Assembly: GCA_029718625.1 (NCBI GenBank)
Contig: CM056380.1
Location: 12,798,968-12,862,967, forward strand
Length of the DNA: 64,000 nt
Origin: Synaphobranchus kaupii
Lineage: Eukaryota > Chordata > Actinopteri > Anguilliformes > Synaphobranchidae
Direction: 5' to 3'
This document shows positions 49,037 to 59,865 of this stretch, one piece after another. The position numbers and the translations under genes are program-made. Positions within the stretch are counted from its first letter, which is position 1. Every line of letters starts with the position of its first letter. The notes beneath the pieces were generated by a model, which saw only the letters and a list, made by a program, of their open reading frames with translations, searched no databases and was not told the DNA's origin.

Positions 49037-49659
49037 CCTCACGATATACAATTTCCCCATAGTAATACATTGAGCAGCCGAGACGAACCAACCTAGTGAC
49101 ATCATGACCGCAGTCAGTCCAAAATGGCTGCGCCCTAGTGGAAAAAAAGCGAACTTTAACTTATTTTTCCAGCAAATATGGGTCGATTTGAGATCTGAAC
49201 GCACGGTCATATCTAATTTAAGCTAAAAAGCCACTTTACAGTATGCTTCATGTCCCCTTTAAGTTTCAGTTCATTTCAGAGTCCAACTTACCCGCTGCCA
49301 ATCATGGCCAACACCAGCCAATACAGATACCTAATTATAGAACGTACAGAACAAACGAGCTCATTGCAAAGACAATAATGGAGAATAATTTAAGTTTGAA
49401 TAGATATAGTTCCAACTGAGAAATTAATGGACTTTTAGCCAGTAATGGGATTTATTTAAAGTTATCTTTTCAGTCGTATCATTCCCCGTGGCATTTTAAT
49501 GATATAACAACTTTGTCTCATCCCTGCCACTTCCCCCTACCCCTAAAGGGTGTTAAATAATCTAGTTCTGAAAGAAAATTAATTTTGCCTCCCTTTATCT
49601 ACTGAAAATTAATTATAAATGTAGTTAAATTAAACCATCCAGAAGCATCTAAAGACTGC
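49037..49659. other. Unassigned non-coding DNA
   Basis: May include the outer part of the inverted-repeat element. No gene recognised. Confidence 0.4.
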
Positions 49660-49900
49660 AGTTTTGCCTGTTAGGTTGATGCATGTTGAATTAAGAGCAG
49701 TAGATGTTTGCCTGTTGAGTTTTTGCATGTTGCACTAGGAGAAGTAGATGTTTGCCTGATGGGTTGTTTGCTGTTGAATTAAGAGCAGTGGATGTTTGCC
49801 TGTTGGGTTGTTCTATGTAGAATTATTAAAGCAATAGATCTTTGCCTGTTTCATGGTGAAATAAGAGCAGTAGATCTTTGCCGGTTGGGTTGTTTTTATC
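49660..49900. repeat. Imperfect tandem repeat, about 55 bp, 5 units
   Basis: Each unit carries TTTGCCTGTTGGGTTG, then TGTTGAATTAAGAGCAGTAG and ATGT. Length varies between units by a few bases. Confidence 0.8.
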
Positions 49901-50589
49901 TTGCATTATGTTGGGATTGTTGAAGTTGGCTGTTGGAAGATGTCAACTGTAATTCTGACAAGCTTAATTTGAGTTAATCTTCATTTTGCAATTAGGAGTT
50001 GCAATTAAGAAATATTTTTTGCATCAAAAAAGCAATAAGGTTACAACAAGTCTTCCCCAGAATACTATGTCACCATGTCAGTACCCTTCCATACTATTAG
50101 GTAGGCTTGTTGAGTAGACTGGATGAAAAAGTCATTAAGTAGGCTAAATTTTCTCTAAATATAGTATACTTTAAACCCCCGTATTATACACTTACTTCCG
50201 GGGTTTCGCTGAGTAAATTCAGGAGCACACAGTGCACTGCCAGAAGTGTGCGGTTTAATGTGCACGGTTTAGCACGCTACGTGCAGTATGCAAAAAATAT
50301 CCGCCATACTATTATTTACTTATTTTTTAGAGTTCAATAGGAAAATGAGTCAGGAGAAACAACTCTTAAAGTGATCCATCCATATCTACTGCATATCTGG
50401 CATTAGAGTGATGGTTTGAGGCTCGTTGGATACCTCCGACCCTTGATGACTTACAGCCATTTAGCCAACCATGGGTTCCATACTATTCCCGTGTAATTTA
50501 CAGCTTAATCTAGTCCCACCCCCCAATTCCCATAGAGATCCATTCAAATGCAGAGAGGTTATAGTATTGCTTGTAAGAGTACATGAAAA
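49901..50589. other. Unassigned non-coding DNA
   Basis: About 50100-50300 contains GTATACTTTAAACC and GTGCAGTATGC, which may be MITE debris. No gene recognised. Confidence 0.4.
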
Positions 50590-50912
50590 TAAGATATCAA
50601 GAGTCTTTTGTTATCCTTTTACACCCAGTCAAGATAGCATCACCTGTTTACCTGTAGAATGTTCCAAACAGGTGTTTTTTGAACTTTTTGAGTCTTTGTT
50701 TTGCCCGTCCCAACTTTTTTGGAACGTGTTGCAGCAAAATTCGGAATTAGTCATATACTGTATATATACAAAAATCTATTTGATTGATAAGGTTAAACAT
50801 TAAATATCTTCTCAATTAAATATATGTAAAAGAGAATTTACAAATCACTGCTTTCTGCTTTTTTGTGCATTTTACATACTGTCCCAACTTTTTTGGAATT
50901 GGGGTTTATACA
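50590..50912 (+). mobile_element. Dispersed repeat end, copy B (Tc1-like family, tentative)
   Basis: Second copy of the repeat at 25826-26145. Landmarks: CACCCAGTCAAGATAGCATC, GAATGTTCCAAACAGGTGTT, CCCAACTTTTTTGGAACGTG, GCAAAATTCGGAATTAG, TACTGTCCCAACTTTTTTGG and AATTGGGGTTTATA. Better preserved than copy A. The frame VECSKQVFFE can be read here, but no functional protein. Confidence 0.65.
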
Positions 50913-51232
50913 TTCACCTATCTCATTCTAACACCTCATGTGACCTACAAGCCACCAAACCTCTGCCATAAACCCAGAATTCAAATCAGTGCGTACACCC
51001 GGGATACTTCCCCATTTATATAAAAATGATGCATTAAACCAGTCATGATGCAACTCAACCCTAGTGATGTGGGCCCACTGCTGGTTTTTGCTCCAACCAT
51101 AGTAATAAGCTTGGTATTGTAATGAGCTGTTAATTGTTTATTTAGACAGTGATGGCTCTTAATTAGACTTTTTACATCTATGAAGGAGGGATTTACCCTC
51201 TTAAAGCCACATTTAGCCAGAAATAGCTAAAT

Positions 51233-51422
51233 CAGTGGTCCAAAACCCTGTTCCCAGACAGCTACCATCCTGTAGGTTTTCACTTCAACCCTAATTTGGC
51301 ACACCTGATTCTACTAAGTAGCAGCTCAACGAGATCTCTAGCTTTTGAACGAGGTGTGCTTTGTGGGGGTTAGAATGAAAACAGAGGGGACAGATCTCCA
51401 GGAACAGGGTGGAGGATCACTG
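51233..51422. mobile_element. hAT-type palindromic MITE
   Basis: The ends CAGTGGTCCAAAACCCTGTT and AACAGGGTGGAGGATCACTG are inverted repeats. Internal arms TAGGTTTTCACTTCAACCCT and GGGGTTAGAATGAAAAC are inverted too. Flanks AGCTAAAT (51225-51232) and TCCTAAAT (51423-51430) match at six of eight positions, consistent with an old 8-bp hAT target duplication. Same family as 8325-8557, without its internal duplication. Confidence 0.75.
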
Positions 51423-51760
51423 TCCTAAATAATACATTTTGCATATTCACATCCCAGGAATTTCAGTCAGACCATCTTTGCTTTCATTTACTATGCTGTA
51501 TGTACTAGGTTAATAATTCCAGGCAAATAATTCCAATTGAGGGATTATATTTTTAATTGATTCCATTACAAATCAGTTGGGTCACATTCGCTGAGAGGGT
51601 GGAAACCTGAAACCGTCTCCGTAAAATTAAAGTTTACTGAGAGCAAATGGCAACGAGCCAAACCTGCATTGTGTTTAACCACACAATTACGATCGAACAG
51701 TGATTAAACACATTTTAGACAACCTTAACTGATCAAGGGATTGGCTTTGACAAAAACCAG

Positions 51761-51850
51761 CATACTCAGGGGGTCCCCAGGGCCAGGGTTGAGAAACGCT
51801 GCAGTAAACCAGCGGGTCTCAACCTCTGTCCTGGGGGCCCCCTGAGTATG
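51761..51850. repeat. Inverted pair of hAT-type element ends
   Basis: Arm one (51761-51801) runs CATACTCAGGGGGTCCCCAG to GAGAAACGCTG. Arm two (51810-51850) is its reverse complement, from CAGCGGGTCTCAACC to CCCCCTGAGTATG. Exactly 8 bp (CAGTAAAC) separate them. The arms look like the right end of one element and the left end of another, facing outward across one target-size spacer. Confidence 0.75.
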
Positions 51851-52718
51851 ATGGATTTCTTCCAACCACAATTGTGAACCCAGAATTTTAACAAGCTGTT
51901 GATTGTTCTTAATTAGGTGCTTTTCATGTTTAGAGGGATCATTGCACCCAAGCCAAACTTGGATTGAAGTGTAAACTGGAAGCAGAATAAGAAATCCATC
52001 AGTATGTATACCAACAAAGATTCAGCAACTGCACTCGATGTAAGAAATATTCTATCCCTGATCAGTGAATTATCACATTTCCGCTCCCCAGTAATCTACA
52101 TCAATTGCCAGCAATTAAGCACAGATGATGATTGACAGCAATGTTCTCAAACTGTCACATGATGCTTTCAGTGTATAGAAGTGCAGACGACATCTTTTTT
52201 TTTTTCCCCCTGAGGTAACATTTTTCTCTAAGTAATGGGAAGTAGATCTACACATAAAGTGCAATTATATTACCTAAATACGATTAATGATTACATTGAA
52301 ATAGTTTGCAGTGATGCATTGTTTATATTTTTAAAAAACGAATGTCTAAAACAGATCAACTCAAATGAGGCAAAAAAAAAAAAAAGAAAATTTAAACGGT
52401 CTCCTCTGTTATGCTTTGGCAGTTCTCAGTGCAAACTTGTCCACAGCAAGAGGGGAGAAAAGCATCTTTTTGCATCAATTCAGTTGGTCGGAACACACAA
52501 GTATCATTTTATCCTTTGCGTAATATTTGGAAAGATTTTTTCAATTCTGTGTCAGAACGCCCCGAGTATCAATGCAGTGCCTTGTTCGTGTGCCAATATT
52601 AAGAACTGCGGTTTCTTTTGGAGTGCTTTTTCACAACTTCTTTGAATGTTTTTGACGTAGTGCACATTTATTATTCTGACTGTGCTGTGTGAATAAAAAG
52701 TAACTTTTATATTGGATG
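51851..52718. other. Unassigned DNA
   Basis: About 51851-52010 is probably the body of a hAT-type MITE that starts at 51810 (GTTGATTGTTCTTAATTAGG is typical of such elements). The remainder is unique. A 136-residue open frame at 52235-52645 does not resemble a known protein. Confidence 0.4.
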
Positions 52719-52815
52719 AATCATTAGGTCCGGTTCACCCTTGCCGTGTAAATAACGACACAAGCATCATTAGGTCCGGTTCATCCTCACGCAGTAAATA
52801 ACGGCACACGCATCA
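52719..52815. repeat. Two-unit direct repeat, about 48 bp
   Basis: CATTAGGTCCGGTTCA, a variable middle, then GTAAATAACGRCACA and GCATCA occur twice in a row. Confidence 0.85.
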
Positions 52816-53099
52816 CGAGGGGCTTATTTACCACCGTCTTCCTAAATAAATCCTGCTGATCTTGTCCTTTTTAGCTCCCATTAACGTGTATTCGCCAGCC
52901 CCTCAGAACGCTGTCGCCAAGGTGCTGCCAGATTCAGGTGAAGGACAAAGCGTGTGTGTGAGGTGAGAAAATCGCAAAAACCAACCTGCGCACTGGCCAA
53001 GCAGACGCCGTGACGATGCTTTCATTGGCACTTCTCCGCTCCTCGTTCATCCAGGCAAAAATGGAATCCTTGTGGCCAAATTCTGGTAACGGGTATATC

Positions 53100-53264
53100 C
53101 AAGTCCTGCTATGCGTTTCTTCGACCCATGAACTCAGCCAACTGACTTCACTAATTAGTTGTACCACCTGGCTGAAGAATTGTGCTAATTAGCAAATCCA
53201 GGTGAATGGAACCAAAATACTGGGGAGGACTTTTTACTTTCTGAACCAGGATTTTACACCTCTG
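53100..53264. mobile_element. hAT-type MITE lacking its left terminus
   Basis: Collinear with 53937-54093 of the complete element: CACTAATTAGTTGTACCACC, TGGCTGAAGAATTGTGCTAA, TTAGCAAATCCAGGTG and the right end CCAGGATTTTACACCTCTG. The left inverted repeat is absent before AAGTCCTGC. Confidence 0.8.
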
Positions 53265-53419
53265 GTTGTTTTAATGCATTTAGCCGATGTAACTAATAAT
53301 GCATATGAAGTTGTGCTCACTGTCCTAGTTGAACCAGCCAGTAGGTCAAGGCCCTCATTTAGAGCCTCCAGTCATACATTTCAATGGCAGCAGGAGGTGG
53401 ATAATGAGCCAATTATAAT

Positions 53420-53420
<1 letters not shown>

Positions 53421-53462
<42 letters not shown>
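53421..53462. repeat. GT/TA microsatellite
   Basis: (GT)5 followed by (AT)n, about 42 bp. Confidence 0.95.
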
Positions 53463-53467
<5 letters not shown>

Positions 53468-53606
53468 TTTGTAGCATGGAGATCAATAATATAAACATGT
53501 AGTAACGTATTGGTGGAATGGTCAACGAGAGGTTAATGATCATAAAGGTCATATTATGGAGGCACATTTGGACCTTCCATAATCGTGCCTGAAATATGTG
53601 TGTGGG

Positions 53607-53784
53607 AAGTATCGTGTGTGTGTGTGTGTGTGTTTGTGTGGAAAGTATTTTCGTGTGTGCGCGCGTGCGTACATGTGTGTGCGTGGAAAGTATTTTTGTG
53701 TGTGTGCGCGTGTGTGTGCGCGCGTGCGTGCATGTGAAGTATTTGTGTGCATGTGTGCGTGCATGCTTGCATGTGTGTGCATGC

Positions 53785-53817
<33 letters not shown>
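53607..53817. repeat. Compound GT-rich microsatellite
   Basis: Runs of (GT)n with GCGCGTGCGTGCATGTG interruptions and three copies of GGAAGTAT/GGAAAGTATTTT. Purine-pyrimidine alternation over about 200 bp could favour Z-DNA. The cysteine/valine-rich open frames on plus are low-complexity artefacts. Confidence 0.9.
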
Positions 53818-53899
53818 CATGCTAAGAGAATTACAGAATTAAATCAGACAGGACATAGGCCGACAGATTAGAGGGGGTGAGAAGTGGATTGGTTAATAG

Positions 53900-54093
53900 C
53901 AGAGGTGTAAAATCCAGGGGTCAGAAAGTAAAAGTCCTGCATTGTTTTTCCTCCACCCATAAACTCAACCAGCTGATTTCACTAATTAGTTCTACCTCCT
54001 GGCTGAAGAATTGTACTAATTAGCAAATCCAGGTGGTTGGAACAAAATACTGGGGTGGACTTTTACTTTCTGAACCTGGATTTTACACCTCTG
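53900..54093. mobile_element. Complete hAT MITE, 194 bp, perfect TIR and 8-bp TSD
   Basis: The element starts CAGAGGTGTAAAATCCAG and ends with its exact reverse complement CTGGATTTTACACCTCTG. The inverted repeat extends to about 37 bp (adding TCAGAAAGTAAAAGTCC) with a small difference. The 8-bp target duplication GTTAATAG is perfect (53892-53899 and 54094-54101). Interior CTAATTAG motifs but no coding. These features define a non-autonomous hAT element. The intact duplication suggests relatively recent insertion. Confidence 0.92.
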
Positions 54094-54101
54094 GTTAATA
54101 G

Positions 54102-56393
54102 CAGCAAAGCGTTCGAACAGACTAAGCTACGACAGATATAGAGCCGGGGCTGTGCCAGGCCTTCAGGTCCCGAGCAGGCCTGATTACCGAGCTCTCCCGC
54201 CCGCAGCGCCAGGGGCTTTACCACGCTGCTAAAAACATTCGGCTCTAAATAAGCAGGTTTAACACTGGGTCTCGCCCAGGAAAGGCCAATGGACGCACGG
54301 CGAGCAGGTGCGATTTCGCGGGGATTTTTCAGCACAACATGCTGATATGCAAAACTGAAAAAAGAGGCAAACTGAGATAAACGCAAGATAAAACTTAAAA
54401 GGCGCCGACCAGACTAGAACAATTGCACCATCCTTATTATTACACCCTACTGGATTTCTGCATATAATTACATAAGTTTAAATAAAATACGTAAACCTGC
54501 AGGTGTGCTAGATCAGACAGGACTATTGTGCTCCGCTACACAAAAAATCCAGTAAAAAAGGGTTGCAGATAATGTATACATAAACATATATAAAGGTTTA
54601 TGATGAAATGCATATATTAAAATTGTCCTCACAGGTCCAGTTACTTTACATCACATTCAAAATGAAAAAAACATATTTACGCAGTGAGAGGAGACGGAAC
54701 AGAAAGCCTAGTTCCTCGCCGCTCACTGGAAGAGGATTCTGGGAGATCTCGGCAGTGGGAGCAGAGCTAATAAGGATTACACGTACAGGCACGATGTTCC
54801 CGGAGCTTCGTGTTTATGAGCTCCTTTCAGGGAGAGGAGTTCTTTATATAAGCACTCCCACATGAGATTAAGGTGATCCTGACCTTGTGTGGCAACGGCT
54901 ACAATTTTCTCCTGCTCGGCCTCAGTCACTGGCTCTGTCGATAACCAGTTAAAATATTAAGTTCAGCATGGGACACCTTCAGTCAGACTCATACCCTCCA
55001 TTAAAGCTCCCTCCTACTTGGATAAAGAAACACCCTTAATAACATATTAAATATTTGGAATGGGGCGCATTAACTATAACTGAACCCTCGTGAGCGCAAT
55101 AATGACAGTCAGCTACACGTCCCCGAGTCTTATCTTGGCATACAGTATAACGTACGCGGCTTTCTTAGCCAATGAAAGGTTTGACTTTTGATTTGATTTC
55201 AGGCCCGACTTTAATTGAAGCCAAGACTGTTGAATACTGAGAGGGGGAAGGGGGGGGGGGGGAATAACTGTGAAAAGTCGTTAGCATTGTTTGCCACTAG
55301 CCTAAGATGTTTGCTATTTCCAAAGACCTCGTTTTTTGGCCTCCACGCAAGTAAAATATCGGTAACTGTTCTTGAGATGTCTTTTAGCGAAGAATCACAG
55401 ATTGCTGCTTTTCCATGCACATGTTTATCGTACATCTAAGACATCAATCTGACAAAGAGCAGCAAGTGATATCTGAAGTGTAATTACAAGCCTGTCTGTG
55501 GTATTCCATTCTTTATAACGGGAGAGTGCAGGTTTGTAATTGCCCTCAGACATATTTCTCCTCATGAAAAATGTGATACTGTTAACGCCGTGTGACACAG
55601 AAAGCTTCTTCATCCATTACAACCACATCTGATACTGAAATTGTGTTAAATTGTTTAATCTCTAAATTGTTCTGGTGTGTATTACCAGAAAGTGGACTGT
55701 GGCTAAGACTTCAAATGTGGGCACAAGCAATAAAAGTAACAATCGTTAAACGCGCATTTCACCTTTATTTATATTTTTTAAATGTAAGCACATTATGCAC
55801 ATAGAACCTATCTCTGAAAGTCACATCAAGTGGCCTCATCGGAGCACTGTACCAGGGAAATTCTCAACTACAAACCATTGGACACCTTTTTTTTTTTTCT
55901 TCAAAAAGTTAAATCAAAATCCAGCATTAACACAACAACTTGCGCTGTCACGTTTCTTCATTGGGGCTCTACACAAAGGCTGCACTTTATTTGTCTTTAT
56001 TGTGGCAATTAACATGTTCCTTGATAATAGCATTTTGCAGCTATAGTTATTATTATAATGGCTCCTTTAAATATTTAATAACTTTTCAATGTGTATGTGT
56101 TCAAAGATTTCACCACAGATGCCCATCCCTTGCAACACACTTTTATTAAAGTAGGCATTGCCCTTCAGAGGTACAATTCTGCTGCTGCATTGAATAAAGG
56201 GATAGAGGTTAGGTCACATTGTCCTTTGCCTGTACTGAAAGCAAATTAATCTATTTTTCTCATCATAGGGACAGCTTTCAAATGACGGATGGAATGTCTG
56301 CAAATAGTTTGGTCATTCTGAGAGCACATGCAGTCCCAGGTATTGCAATGTAATGCCTGAAGCCATAGCCATGTACCCTGATCCTGCTGAATA
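54102..56393. other. Unique non-coding DNA
   Basis: No gene recognised. A G-run lies at about 55249-55261 and T-runs near 55889-55900. Open frames under 110 residues with no recognisable similarity. Confidence 0.5.
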
Positions 56394-59077
56394 ACTGAAC
56401 CTAAATAGGGCTGGGCTTGGTTAGTACTGAAGCTAAGCAGGGCTAGGCTTGGTTAATACTGAAGCTAAGCAGGGCTAGGCTTGGTTAGTACTGAAGCTAT
56501 GCAGGGCTGGGCTTAGTTTGTACTGAAGCTAAACAGGGCTGGGCTTAGTTTGTACTGAAGCTAAACAGGGCTAGGCTTGGTTAGTACTGAAGCTAAGCAG
56601 GGCTGGGCTTGGTTAGTACTGAAGCAAAGCAGGGCTGGGCTTAGTTTGTACTGAAGCTAAACAGGGCTAGGCTTGGTTAGTACTGAAGCTAAGCAGGGCT
56701 GGGCTTAGTTTGTACTGAAGCTAAACAGGGCTAGGTTTGGTTAGTACTGAAGCTAAGCAGGGCTGGATTTAGTTTGTACTGAAGCTATGCAGGGCTGGGT
56801 TTAGTTTGTACTGAAGCTAAGCAGGGCTGGGTTTAGTTTGTACTGATGCTATGCAGGGCTGGGTTTAGTTTGTACTGAAGCTATGCAGGGCTGGGCTTAG
56901 TTTGTACTGAAGCTAAACCGGGCTAGGCTTGGTTAGTACTGAAGCTAAGCAGGGCTGGGTTTAGTTTGTACTGAAGATATGCAGGGCTGGGTTTAGTTGT
57001 ACTGAAGCTCAGCTGGGCTGGGTTTAGTTTGTACTGAAGATATGCAGGGCTGGGTTTAGTTTGTACTGAAGCTAAGCAGGGCTGGGTTTAGTTTGTACTG
57101 AAGATATGCAGGGCTGGGTTTAGTTTGTACTGAAGCTAAGCAGGGCTGGGTTTAGTTTGTACTGAAGCTCAGCAGGGCTGGGTTTAGTTTGTACTGAAGC
57201 TCAGCAGGGCTGGGTTTAGTTTGTACTGAAGCTCAACAGGGCTGGGTTTAGTTTGTACTGAAGATATGCAGGGCTGGGTTTAGTTTGTACTGAAGATATG
57301 CAGGGCTGGGTTTAGTTTGTACTGAAGCTCAGCAGGGCTGGGTTTAGTTTGTACTGAAGCTAAGCAGGGCTGGGTTTAGTTTGTACTGAAGCTAAGCAGG
57401 GCTGGGTTTAGTTTGTACTGAAGATATGCAGGGCTGGTTTAGTTTGTACTGAAGCAAAGCAGGGCTGGATTTAGTTTGTACTGAAGCTATGCAGGGCTGG
57501 GTTTAGTTTGTACTGAAGCTAAGCAGGGCTGGGTTTAGTTTGTACTGATGCTATGCAGGGCTGGGTTTAGTTTGTACTGAAGCTATGCAGGGCTGGGCTT
57601 AGTTTGTACTGAAGCTAAACCGGGCTAGGCTTGGTTAGTACTGAAGCTAAGCAGGGCTGGGTTTAGTTTGTACTGAAGATATGCAGGGCTGGGTTTAGTT
57701 TGTACTGAAGCTAAGCAGGGCTAGGCTTGGTTAGTACTGAAGCTATGCAGGGCTGGGCTTAGTTTGTACTGAAGCTATGCAGGGCTGGGCTTAGTTTGTA
57801 CTGAAGCTAAACAGGGCTGGGCTTAGTTTGTACTGAAGCTAAACAGGGCTAGGCTTGGTTAGTACTGAAGCTAAGCAGGGCTGGGCTTGGTTAGTACTGA
57901 AGCAAAGCAGGGCTGGGCTTGGTTAGTACTGAAGCAAAGCAGGGCTGGGCTTAGTTTGTACTGAAGCTAAACAGGGCTAGGCTTGGTTAGTACTGAAGCT
58001 AAGCAGGGCTGGGCTTAGTTTGTACTGAAGCTAAACAGGGCTAGGTTTGGTTAGTACTGAAGCTAAGCAGGGCTGGATTTAGTTTGTACTGAAGCTATGC
58101 AGGGCTGGGTTTAGTTTGTACTGAATCTAAGCAGGGCTGGGTTTAGTTTGTACTGATGCTATGCAGGGCTGGGTTTAGTTTGTACTGAAGCTATGCAGGG
58201 CTGGGCTTAGTTTGTACTGAAGCTAAACCGGGTTAGGCTTGGTTAGTACTGAAGCTAAGCAGGGCTGGGTTTAGTTTGTACTGAAGATATGCAGGGCTGG
58301 GTTTAGTTTGTACTGAAGCTAAGCAGGGCTGGGTTTAGTTTGTACTGAAGCTAAGCAGGGCTGGGTTTAGTTTGTACTGAAGATATGCAGGGCTGGGTTT
58401 AGTTTGTACTGAAGCTAAGCAGGGCTGGGTTTAGTTTGTACTGAAGCTCAGCAGGGCTGGGTTTAGTTTGTACTGAAGCTCAGCAGGGCTGGGTTTAGTT
58501 TGTACTGAAGCTCAACAGGGCTGGGTTTAGTTTGTACTGAAGATATGCAGGGCTGGGTTTAGTTTGTACTGAAGATATGCAGGGCTGGGTTTAGTTTGTA
58601 CTGAAGCTCAGCAGGGCTGGGTTTAGTTTGTACTGAAGCTCAGCAGGGCTGGGTTTAGTTTGTACTGAAGCTAAGCAGGGCTGGGTTTAGTTTGTACTGA
58701 AGCTAAGCAGGGCCGGGTTTAGTTTGTACTGAAGATATGCAGGGCTGGTTTAGTTTGTACTTAAGCTAAGCAGGGCTGGGTTTAGTTTGTACTGAAGCTC
58801 AGCAGGGCTGGGTTTAGTTTGTACTGAAGCTCAGCAGGGCTGGGTTTAGTTTGTACTGAAGCTCAGCAGGGCTGGGTTTAGTTTGTACTGAAGCTCAGCA
58901 GGGCTGGGTTTAGTTTGTACTGAAGCTCAGCAGGGCTGGGTTTAGTTTGTACTGAAGCTCAGCAGGGCTGGGTTTAGTTTGTACTGAAGCTCAGCAGGGC
59001 TGGGTTTAATTTGTACTGAAGCTCAGCAGGGCTGGGTTTAGTTTGTACTGAAGCTCAGCAGGGCTGGGCTTGGTTTA
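56394..59077 (+). repeat. 32-bp minisatellite derived from 5S rRNA internal promoter, about 84 units
   Basis: At the array edges the 32-bp unit reads GAAGCTAAGCAGGGCTGGGC then TTGGTTAGTACT. Vertebrate 5S rRNA has GAAGCTAAGCAGGGTCGGGC then CTGGTTAGTACT, so 29 of 32 positions agree by eye. The segment spans the A box and intermediate element of the type 1 Pol III internal promoter and stops before the C box (TGGATGGGAGACC). Inner units have drifted to GGGTTTAGTTTGTACT, with AGCTCAGC or AGATATGC in the A-box part, while units near both edges keep the 5S-like CTTGGTT. A long pattern containing GTACTGATGCTATGC recurs at about 56845, 57547 and 58155, showing block duplication of 22 and 19 units. 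No complete 5S gene is present. Confidence 0.88.
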
Positions 59078-59559
59078 ACACAGTGGCTTACAGTGCACAT
59101 ATACCTATGTGTAAAACTCAGGGACCAAAGCGCATTCATTTCCCAGAGGGGGAAAGCATAGTGTCAAGTAGTCAGAAGTCAGACTAGATCGACAAATTAC
59201 CCTATTCAACATTAAAATAGTTACACAAACAAGAACAAATCGACCCTAATGAGTATCAAACCAAATGAAACGAACGGAAGATCCACAGTTTCTAAGAACA
59301 ACAAAAAAAGTTACACCTAATCACTGGAACAGTGCCTTCTGTGTTTCCCGCAAACATCTAAAACCCCACCTCTTTAGACTAAACCTCAATGTTGGCATTT
59401 AATTGAAAATCATTAATAAAGATGAGAGCTGGTAACAGTATTTAGCTTGAGTGCCGATAGCTGGAGAAGGGCCATACACATACCATAACCCGCAGTCACT
59501 TTGGGCACATATTGGAGCATTTAAACACTCCAATGTGATAGCTTCTCAGACATTTTATG
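59078..59559. other. Unassigned DNA, possible LINE terminal scrap
   Basis: About 59320-59395 contains CACTGGAACAGTGCCTTC, which also occurs in the 48-bp minisatellites. It is followed by AACATCTAAAACCCCACC and TCTTTAGACTAAACC, similar to the last codons (HLKTHLFRL type) of L2-like LINEs. Otherwise unique. Confidence 0.35.
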
Positions 59560-59865
59560 ATTATTATTTAGCATTTTACTTACATGTGCCTTTCAAGAAA
59601 CTCAAGGGCACTTACAGTGAAAAGGGTGAAACTCGCCTCAACCACCACCAATGTGTAGCAGCCACCTGGGTGATGCAACGGCAGCCATTTTGTGCCAGAA
59701 TGCTCACCACACATCAGCTGAGGTGGAGAGGGAGAGGGATTTATTTGATGAGAGGGAAGATCGCCCCCTACTGGCCCACCAACACCACTTCCAGCAGCAA
59801 CTTCCCAGGAGGTCTCCCATCCAAGTACTTAGCAAACCTGCTTAGCTTCAGCCATTCAGCAGGGG
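59560..59865 (-). mobile_element. 5S rRNA-headed SINE, internally deleted
   Basis: Read on the minus strand, 59850-59806 gives TGAAGCTAAGCAGG, then AGTACTTGGATGGGAGACC. This is the 5S A-box-to-C-box region with about five bases lost between. It continues CTCCTGGGAAGTTGCTGCTG, GGCCAGTAGGGGGCGATC, then TGTGTGGTGAGCATTCTGG, GCTACACATTGGTGGTGGTT and a GAAAGGCACATG...ATAATAAT tail. This order is that of a widespread fish 5S-derived SINE, with the middle deleted. The plus-strand open frame through it is the usual spurious translation of this repeat. Confidence 0.8.

Noticed and set aside
53549..53871. Histidine/threonine- or cysteine/valine-rich proteins
   Set aside because: Translations of the GT-rich microsatellite on either strand.
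56394..59077. Tandem 5S rRNA genes
   Set aside because: Only a 32-bp piece of 5S is repeated. The C box, 5' and 3' parts of the gene and T-run terminators are absent from each unit.
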